The position numbers and the translations under genes are program-made. A stretch of 28,215 bases of DNA. Source: JAUWKC01 sp035529895 (GTDB lineage: Bacteria > Planctomycetota > Phycisphaerae > Sedimentisphaerales > Anaerobacaceae). The notes beneath the pieces are model-generated. The model saw only the letters and a list, made by a program, of their open reading frames with translations. It was not told where the DNA came from and searched no databases. Positions 24,004 through 28,215 of the stretch are shown here, in pieces. How positions within the stretch are numbered: position 1 is the first letter of the stretch; every line of letters begins with the position of its first letter. Where the stretch lies: NCBI GenBank assembly GCA_035529895.1, contig DATKVV010000090.1, positions 1 to 28,215 on the forward strand, in the 5' to 3' direction.

Positions 24004-24123
24004 CTATTTCTTCACCGGCTTGCAAGTGCACTCAGACGACTTTTTCTGGCAGCCCGAACAAACGCCATCCTCAATGGGCCTGCCGCACTTCTTACAGGGC
24101 GTGCATCCGCACGATTGACACAT
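24004..24123 (-). CDS. Cysteine-rich 39-residue microprotein
   Basis: A short gene from the ATG at 24123 to a TAG at 24004. The peptide starts MCQSCGCTPCKKCGRPIEDG and ends VCSGCQKKSSECTCKPVKK. It has nine cysteines (C2, C5, C7, C10, C13, C22, C25, C32, C34), several in CxxC spacing, as in zinc-ribbon or other metal-binding peptides. The ribosome site AAAGGA is 8 nt before the ATG, nearly identical to that of the downstream ACT gene, and a plausible promoter is at 24173-24201. I believe similar cysteine-rich peptides are widespread in bacteria, without an assigned function that I know. Metal binding is inference; redox sensing or a metallochaperone role are alternatives. Confidence 0.8.
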   Translation of the reverse strand: MCQSCGCTPCKKCGRPIEDGVCSGCQKKSSECTCKPVKK

Positions 24124-24172
24124 TTTTCTGTCCTTTCAATACCCTTAGGTCTTAGCCCGACCAGTTGCCTTA

Positions 24173-24201
24173 ATAATCGCCGGATGCGCTCAACCGGTCA
24201 A
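24173..24201 (-). promoter_or_regulatory. sigma70-like promoter for the cysteine-rich microprotein and ACT gene
   Basis: On the minus strand, TTGACC (24196-24201), a 17-nt spacer and GATTAT (24173-24178). The -35 is 5/6 and the -10 is 4/6 to consensus. The expected start is near 24166, giving a leader of about 43 nt. The rest of the 24124-24346 gap shows nothing recognisable. Confidence 0.5.
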
Positions 24202-24346
24202 TCAGGGCCTGCCCTGTTTTTTCTATAGGGGAATCTACTATATGATTATCCAGAACTCTTTTCCCTGCGCGCCCTCAACCTTCGGGCTTGATCGTAATTT
24301 GCGCCCTGCCGCCCCATCGCAATTGCCGCGTCCCGATGACAGGATT

Positions 24347-25072
24347 CTATGATATTTCTATCCGTGCCCCGGCCTGGAGGCGCAGCCTGGCGTTGGCGTT
24401 TCCGTTCTTCAGGCTTATTTCCAGCGTATTGCTCGACCCTTCAATCAGGAACAATTCCCGCTCTTTGGCCGAGGAATAATCCGGATAAAATTCCATCGCG
24501 TATCGCTTGCGACCTGTTCGCACGGAATATTTATCCTTATCTTGCCTGCCCAGGTTTGTCACGACATTGCCGAACCCGTCGATTCTCACAACTATGCCTT
24601 CTGTCCCTTTTTTGTAGAACTCGAGCCTCTCCACCCGCCCGGTCTTGCTGCCCAGCCGCTCAAAATCACCCAGCTCAATGGCGGCCGCCACCCTTGCGAA
24701 CACGTCCCGGCCATGAAATGTCCGGCTCGCATCCGCCGGCAAAGGAATCTGCCTCATATCAATCACTCTTTGTTCTTTAACCGTTTCCCAGAGCAGCCCG
24801 TTATCAGGCGCGACAAACCGGTATTTATCTGTTTTGACCGCTATTGCCTTTCGCTGGGTCCCGACGCCGGGGTCAACCACGCAGCAAAAAACCGTCCCCT
24901 CTGGAAAGTATTTGTAACTATTCTTGAGTACCCAGGAACCCTCGGTAACATTTTGAGGCGCAATTGTATGGCACAAATCAACCACCTTCGCCTCGCGCGC
25001 AATACCGTAAATCACCCCCTTCATCACCCCCACGTATTCACTGTGCCCGAAGTCCGTCAGCAGCACCACCAT
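24347..25072 (-). CDS. S-adenosyl-L-methionine hydroxide adenosyltransferase family protein (SAM hydrolase)
   Basis: The 241-residue protein belongs to the SAM hydroxide adenosyltransferase family (formerly DUF62), relatives of fluorinase and chlorinase. The N-terminal domain has VVLLTDFGHSEYVGVMKGVI (Asp-containing SAM site), VVDLCHTIAPQNVTEG, CCVVDPGVGTQRKAIAV and FVAPDNGLLW. The C-terminal beta-barrel carries IDGFGNVVTNLG. These enzymes usually hydrolyse SAM to adenosine and methionine with water; halogenases have extra loop residues that I do not see here. The ATG at 25072 has GGGGAT 8 nt upstream. A perfect TATAAT promoter lies about 70 nt upstream. It stands as a single gene. Confidence 0.9.
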   Translation of the reverse strand: MVVLLTDFGHSEYVGVMKGVIYGIAREAKVVDLCHTIAPQNVTEGSWVLKNSYKYFPEGTVFCCVVDPGVGTQRKAIAVKTDKYRFVAPDNGLLWETVKEQRVIDMRQIPLPADASRTFHGRDVFARVAAAIELGDFERLGSKTGRVERLEFYKKGTEGIVVRIDGFGNVVTNLGRQDKDKYSVRTGRKRYAMEFYPDYSSAKERELFLIEGSSNTLEISLKNGNANARLRLQAGARIEIS

Positions 25073-25139
25073 ATCTTCATCCCCGCAAAGCTCGTCTTTT
25101 CTGTTGCCCTTCTATGACCGGCCCTGCCGCTCGCACAGG

Positions 25140-25167
25140 ATTATATCCCCGCCAAGCCCGCCCACAA
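25140..25167 (-). promoter_or_regulatory. sigma70-type promoter for the SAM hydrolase gene
   Basis: On the minus strand, TTGTGG (25162-25167), a 16-nt spacer and a perfect TATAAT (25140-25145). The start near 25133 gives a 60-nt leader. It lies in the 373-bp stretch 25073-25445, where two overlapping minus-strand frames look non-coding. Nothing else recognisable was seen there except a weak plus-strand promoter (TTGCCG at 25355, TAGCAT at 25378). Confidence 0.6.
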
Positions 25168-25445
25168 AGCATTTTCCTCGGCCTCCTCTTGTCCCTTCGA
25201 ACGTCCGAATCCGCCTGAATTTATCCCTTTTGGCCACCAGTCTCTCGCGCTCCACATTCCGAGTCCCCCTATCGTCCCAATACCAAAACCGCCCCGCCCT
25301 GCCGCGTTTCCGGCTGGAAATATTCCATTTTTGTCGTAAAGCCTCCGCTCGAAATTGCCGAAAAAACTTGCGGGTTTTAGCATTAAACCTAACCCTGAGA
25401 AGCGGTTGAACGAGAGAAAAAAGCGATTGATTAAGGAATCTCAAA

Positions 25446-25628
25446 ATGTGGAACCTTTTCGAAAGAATTATCAACGCCGTCAGGCCTAAGAAACAACAGC
25501 AGAACACATACGATGAGTCCAGCGCCTGGTCTCAGGAGCCCAGCCCACAGTCGCAAGACCCGCAGGACGAGTCTGGCGGCTATGAGCAGTCGCCCCAAAA
25601 GACACGGCAGAACGATTGGCAGGACTAA
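25446..25628 (+). CDS. Small Gln/Pro-rich hypothetical protein
   Basis: A 60-residue open frame with an ATG preceded by AAGGA at 9 nt spacing and a possible promoter (TTGCCG at 25355-25360, 17-nt spacer, TAGCAT at 25378-25383). The N-terminus MWNLFERIINAVRPKK could form an amphipathic helix; the rest is low-complexity and hydrophilic (QQQ, PSPQSQDPQDESGGYEQ). Third codon positions are clearly G+C-rich, as expected for a real gene in this genome. I do not recognise the family. The opposite strand has a competing open frame (25112-25507) with less support. A peripheral membrane peptide is one guess, nothing more. Confidence 0.5.
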   Translation: MWNLFERIINAVRPKKQQQNTYDESSAWSQEPSPQSQDPQDESGGYEQSPQKTRQNDWQD

Positions 25629-25935
25629 CGCTGAAAAACTTCGCGTCGGCGTCTTTGACTCTTACCGGCTTGCTTCAAGTTACTCGCTCGACAGCCGTGG
25701 CTGCTCAAACTTGACCGGCCGCATCTGCATCCCTGATGCCTGCCGCTCCGTAGCGGCCGAAAACACAGTTTTTATAATACCAAATTCGAGGCTCGTGGCC
25801 CGTCGGGGGAGGGGCCACGGGTCACTTATCCATCGCGCTTGCGGACCTGCCTCCAAAAACCTCACTTACTCCAAATCAAGAAAGGACGGCCAAAATTCAG
25901 CCGGCCTCGCTTGCTCAAACTGCCCCTGCTGATCA
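25629..25935. other. Non-coding stretch with one strong hairpin
   Basis: No gene with support was found. The notable element is an 8-bp inverted repeat at 25794-25819 (CGTGGCCC and GGGCCACG, 10-nt G-rich loop). Neither strand has a T run directly after it, so it is not a typical intrinsic terminator. A TATAAT occurs at 25773-25778 on the plus strand but without a -35 match. Confidence 0.5.
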
Positions 25936-26227
25936 TCACGATCCCTGGTATTCGTATGCTCCTATATCAACATAATTTGGCCGCCCATGCCGGTGTTGTC
26001 CGTATTCGGGTCGGCATACCTGCTGTTGTCCAGCATATATCCTTATCCGGAGCGCAGCCTCCGTGGGCGCCATCTATACAGGGCGAAGCCGGGCGAAACT
26101 CGAAGTAATTCGCATCGGAATTAACGAAACAAGGGCCGCTGTCGATGCTGCCGCCATCTGTGCCTAAGCTTGTGTCCCATGCGCCGCCGTTGCCCCCGCA
26201 ATCCTGCCCTCGACTGTGACCGTGGTC
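25936..26227 (-). pseudogene. Remnant of a right-handed beta-helix surface protein C-terminus
   Basis: Three minus-strand reading frames, read in order, restore a planctomycete-style beta-helix tail. The first frame (26227 to about 26055) reads DGGSIDSGPCFVNSDANYFE and FRPASPCIDGAHGGCAPDKD. After one shift the next frame gives LDNSRYADPNTDNTGMGG. After a second (one-base) shift the last frame gives PNYVDIGAYEYQGS and a TGA at 25936. Intact relatives have the pattern DPCFV...SPCIDAG...VDIGAYE. An in-frame stop lies just upstream of the first piece, so the N-terminal part is missing. At least two frameshifts and the truncation argue for a dead gene rather than a single sequencing slip. Confidence 0.7.
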
Positions 26228-26486
26228 CGGTATACATTAACGACTTATCTTTTGCACTTAATCATTTCAAACCGCGCCCGGCCGGCAAGGCTCGTAGTGC
26301 TTTCGATTAGTCAAAAGGACTACGACACGCTTTCCCAATCGTCACACGAAAATCCTAAGAGGCCAGAGCCTATCCCGACTCACCAATTACCCTATCATCG
26401 CCCACGGGCGTCCGGCATCGGCGTCGCCGTTGTGTTCCACAATAGCCGCAGGCAACGTGAATAGCCCTGCTGATGCCTGACAATGC
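26228..26486. other. Non-coding stretch upstream of the acyltransferase
   Basis: No coding frame was accepted. A 7-bp inverted repeat at 26292-26325 (TCGTAGT and ACTACGA) encloses a smaller alternative stem (TAGTC/GACTA around AAAAG), so two mutually exclusive hairpins are possible. It may contain further decayed parts of the beta-helix gene, but I could not read any with confidence. Confidence 0.4.
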
Positions 26487-26514
26487 TTGACATTGGCGAT
26501 TTCGGGCCTACAAT
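26487..26514 (+). promoter_or_regulatory. sigma70-type promoter directly at the acyltransferase start
   Basis: TTGACA (26487-26492, perfect), a 16-nt spacer and TACAAT (26509-26514, 5/6). The start of transcription should fall at about 26521-26523, at the ATG itself. The longest reading frame begins with the TTG of this -35 box, which argues against that start. Confidence 0.7.
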
Positions 26515-26522
26515 CACGGTCT

Positions 26523-27491
26523 ATGGCCGACGTCGGAACCCAAAAGAAGAAAAAGAAAAAGCACAATCCTGTAAAGGATTACCTCGTATATCTTGGGCTG
26601 CGGGTCCTTGTGCTGTTTCTGTACTTGTTCGATGTCGAGACGAACCTTCGTACGGCGTGTTTTCTCGGCCGACTGCTTTGGAAATACTACCACCGCGGCC
26701 GGCAGCGCGCTTTGGACAACCTGCGTGCGAGTTTCCCTGAAATGAGCGAGCAGTGGATATGGCGGACCGGGCGGCGCAGCTTCGAGCATATTGTAATGCT
26801 CGCGGTGGATGTGCTGTTTACGCCGCGGCTGGTGAAGAAAGATAACTGGCGGGATTATTCGCGATTCAAAACGGCCGAACGAGCCAAATGGCTGATGAAG
26901 GAGGGAAAGGGCCTTTTGATGGTCGCGGCCCATTACAGCAACTTCGAAATAATGGGCTACATGCTGGGGCTGTTCGGCTTCAATGTTTACAGCATTGCCC
27001 GGCCGCTCGATAACAGGTTCGTTAACAATTGGCTGTATGGCGTCCGGCGGCGGGCGGGCCAGGAGATAATCGACAAAAAAGGCGCGGCGGAAATGATGAA
27101 TAAGATTGCTTCGGACGGGGCGACGTTGTGCTTTATCGCCGACCAGGACGCGGGCAGGAAGGGGATATTCGTTGATTTCTTCGGCCGCAAGGCCAGCACC
27201 TATAAGAGCATAGGGCTGCTCGCCATCACGAACAATATACCAATCGGGGTTGGTTACAGCAGAAGAACTGACAATCGGTTCTTTTTCGAAATAGGGGTCA
27301 ACCGCATTATTTTCCCCGAGGAATGGGCGGACAAGAAGGACCCGCTGCGGTGGGTTACGGCGGAATACACCAAGGCGATAGAGGAGTTCGTGCGCGAAGA
27401 CCCAAGCCAATACTGGTGGCTGCACCGGCGGTGGAGGCATCGGCCGAAGGAAGAATTGGAGCAGTCTCAGGCCGAATCTTGTCCATCTTAA
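26523..27491 (+). CDS. LpxL/HtrB-family lysophospholipid / lipid A acyltransferase
   Basis: The 322-residue protein is a LpxL-like acyltransferase, a family that adds secondary acyl chains to lipid A at the inner membrane. After a basic start (KKKKKKHNPVK) there is a hydrophobic anchor (YLVYLGLRVLVLFLYLF). The catalytic HxxxxE motif is AAHYSNFEIMG (His at about 137). Further family marks are GATLCFIADQDAGRKGIFVD, FFGRKASTYKS, and the closing EDPSQYWWLHRRWRHRP. The ATG at 26523 is preferred over a TTG 36 nt upstream because that TTG is part of the promoter -35 box. No ribosome site precedes it and the predicted transcript starts at or beside the ATG, so translation may be leaderless. It is the only long plus-strand gene in the window. 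Confidence 0.9.
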   Translation: MADVGTQKKKKKKHNPVKDYLVYLGLRVLVLFLYLFDVETNLRTACFLGRLLWKYYHRGRQRALDNLRASFPEMSEQWIWRTGRRSFEHIVMLAVDVLFTPRLVKKDNWRDYSRFKTAERAKWLMKEGKGLLMVAAHYSNFEIMGYMLGLFGFNVYSIARPLDNRFVNNWLYGVRRRAGQEIIDKKGAAEMMNKIASDGATLCFIADQDAGRKGIFVDFFGRKASTYKSIGLLAITNNIPIGVGYSRRTDNRFFFEIGVNRIIFPEEWADKKDPLRWVTAEYTKAIEEFVREDPSQYWWLHRRWRHRPKEELEQSQAESCPS

Positions 27492-27614
27492 CGGCGGGAG
27501 GGGCAAAGCCTGGGGGTTGGCAGGTCCGTAAGGAAAAGGCGACAGAATTGGACAGTTGGTGAGGCGGGAATTCCATAGAGAGTCATCTCAAAAACGCGGA
27601 TTTTCGACACGGAA

Positions 27615-27868
27615 GCGCAAGCGCCCGGGCCGAAAAGCGGTATAATGCGGGGACATTTGAGGTCTGAATCTCCGTTTTTAGCCTAAAAACGCAGGTGCGG
27701 CTGTCAAGAAAAAGTCAAATTTTCGCATAACTTGCGCAAGTTGTGCGAAAAAGCGCGCCAAAACCTGCTCGAAACTGACCAAAACTGAACGAAAAAGCGC
27801 GCGTTTGGACAGAAATTGACGGGAATTTACACGTTTTGAGCCGTTTTCGAAAAGGGCGCTTGCGCGTT
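27615..27868. repeat. Palindrome-rich block bounded by inverted repeats
   Basis: A 12-bp inverted repeat (GCGCAAGCGCCC at 27615-27626, GGGCGCTTGCGC at 27854-27865), with a further matching CGAAAA at the same offset inside each end, encloses about 230 bp. Inside are a hairpin at 27673-27691 (CGTTTTTA and TAAAAACG, 3-nt loop), a near-perfect 32-bp palindrome at 27720-27751, and a 13-bp direct repeat CGAAAAAGCGCGC (27746-27758 and 27790-27802, 44 bp apart). No transposase or coding frame is convincing. It may be a MITE-like or other dispersed intergenic element; target-site duplications were not found. Confidence 0.55.
27720..27751. repeat. 32-bp near-perfect palindrome
   Basis: The left half TTTTCGCATAACTTGC is mirrored by GCAAGTTGTGCGAAAA with one mismatch, which is a G-U pair if transcribed from the plus strand. 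There is no spacer at the centre. Symmetry of this kind suits a dimeric protein site or a cruciform. Confidence 0.7.
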
Positions 27869-28133
27869 TGTGCGCGCGTGGCGGGGAGCCCACCAGACGG
27901 AGCGGCGGGCAAGCCCGGGAGCCGTGACCCGTGACTCGTGACGCGCCAAACGACGTGGCGGGCAGGCCCGCAAGGCGAGTTGGTGAGGGGCGAAGGGAAA
28001 GCAAATATCAAAAAGCAAAATGAAGAAAGGCAACGCAAAAATGAAAATGTAAAAGGTAAAAATACGGATTAAAAGGAGACTGTAGCAGCAATACAGAGTA
28101 TTTTTGATGTGTTTTGGTTCAAGAAGCCGATAT
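27869..28133. other. Non-coding stretch with small repeats and A-tracts
   Basis: No gene was accepted. It holds three imperfect tandem 7-mers (GTGACCC, GTGACTC, GTGACGC at 27924-27944), short GGCGGGC/GCCCG inverted repeats around 27905-27917 and 27957-27971, and from about 28005 a purine-rich run with A-tracts roughly every 7-11 bases. Minus-strand frames here (27678-28141) read through the repeats and look like artefacts. Confidence 0.4.
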
Positions 28134-28163
28134 TCCAACATAGAAATGTAAATCTATGTTGGA
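28134..28163 (+). promoter_or_regulatory. Hairpin overlapping the ribosome site of the edge gene
   Basis: A perfect 11-bp stem (TCCAACATAGA and TCTATGTTGGA, 8-nt loop). The right arm contains GGA of the GGAG (28161-28164) that stands 9 nt before the ATG at 28174, so folding would hide the ribosome site. No T run follows, so it is not a terminator. Confidence 0.5.
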
Positions 28164-28173
28164 GATTATCGAA

Positions 28174-28215
28174 ATGCTTGGACCAGGCGAGTATGTAGCA
28201 GATGAAACACAAGGG
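28174..28215 (+). CDS. Start of a plus-strand gene cut by the window edge
   Basis: Fourteen codons are visible (MLGPGEYVADETQG), with GGAG 9 nt before the ATG. An in-frame ATG 18 nt upstream (28156) is possible but lacks a ribosome site; a TAG lies just before that. Too short to name a family. Confidence 0.4.
   Translation, partial: MLGPGEYVADETQG

Noticed and set aside
23729..24031. Minus-strand 100-codon frame between the cysteine-rich gene and the ACT gene
   Set aside because: It overlaps both real starts/ends in another frame, begins at a non-ATG codon inside the cysteine-rich gene, and has no ribosome site or recognised motif.
25112..25507. Minus-strand 131-codon open frame, and an overlapping 80-codon frame at 25141-25383
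   Set aside because: The two frames exclude each other, neither shows a family I recognise, a perfect TATAAT promoter for the SAM hydrolase gene lies inside them, and codon bias is weak.
26514..27506. 330-codon minus-strand frame opposite the acyltransferase
   Set aside because: It is the mirror of a clearly conserved LpxL-like gene and carries no motif of its own; long antisense frames are expected with this base composition.
27924..27944. Three tandem 7-mers as a CRISPR or satellite seed
   Set aside because: Only three imperfect units with no spacers; too short to mean more than a simple repeat. No CRISPR array was seen anywhere in the window.
27678..28141. Three overlapping minus-strand frames in the right-hand repeat-rich region
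   Set aside because: They read through palindromes and tandem repeats in different frames and share only repeat-derived peptides.

Overview
The window (about 52% G+C by eye) is bacterial chromosomal DNA. It most resembles a member of the Planctomycetota, perhaps class Phycisphaerae. This is inferred from the style of the type II secretion / type IV pilus genes (a PilM-PilN-PilO set joined to GspD/E/F/G/H/I/J homologues, a secretin with a C-terminal TPR-like tail, a GspG ending in a GWWLNVDNGEVRAN-like tail) and from a decayed beta-helix surface protein ending in a VDIGAYEYQG-type tail. No rRNA, tRNA, CRISPR array or recognisable transposase was seen.

Layout. (1) Positions 1-1989, minus strand: rpsO with its own sigma70-like promoter and a roughly 190-nt leader, then pnp, which is cut by the window edge. 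(2) Positions 2181-20017, minus strand: one long secretion/pilus gene train. In transcription order it reads major pseudopilin gspG, an intrinsic terminator, a cysteine-rich GspG paralogue, gspI, gspJ, a GspK/PilX-like protein, a 425-bp gap, gspH, pilM, pilN, pilO, a GspC/PilP-like protein, secretin gspD, a TPR lipoprotein, a sensor kinase, a single-domain response regulator, an HD-GYP phosphodiesterase, a STAS protein, ATPase gspE and platform protein gspF. No prepilin peptidase gene is present. (3) Positions 20400-23246, minus strand: a tightly coupled argH-thiL-tsaE operon behind a good sigma70-like promoter. (4) Positions 23368-24201, minus strand: a 39-residue cysteine-rich microprotein and a double-ACT-domain protein. 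(5) Positions 24347-25167, minus strand: a SAM hydroxide adenosyltransferase family protein with its own promoter. (6) Positions 25446-28215: a less dense region with a possible small plus-strand gene, a frameshifted beta-helix remnant, a plus-strand LpxL-like acyltransferase that looks leaderless, about 680 bp of palindrome-rich non-coding DNA, and the first codons of a plus-strand gene at the edge.

How the parts fit. The gene train encodes the pseudopilus, the inner-membrane assembly platform, the ATPase motor and the outer-membrane secretin of one envelope-spanning machine. A regulatory block (kinase, receiver, HD-GYP, STAS) lies between the secretin and the motor genes. GspE carries an N-terminal MshEN-like region, a fold that binds cyclic di-GMP in other proteins, and the neighbouring HD-GYP protein should hydrolyse cyclic di-GMP. 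A local second-messenger circuit controlling the motor is therefore a reasonable hypothesis. Points most worth checking are the Walker A Thr-to-Asn change in GspE, the GspG paralogue without the cleavage-site glycine, the EF-hand-like loop in GspJ, the terminator behind gspG, and the palindromic block near the right end.
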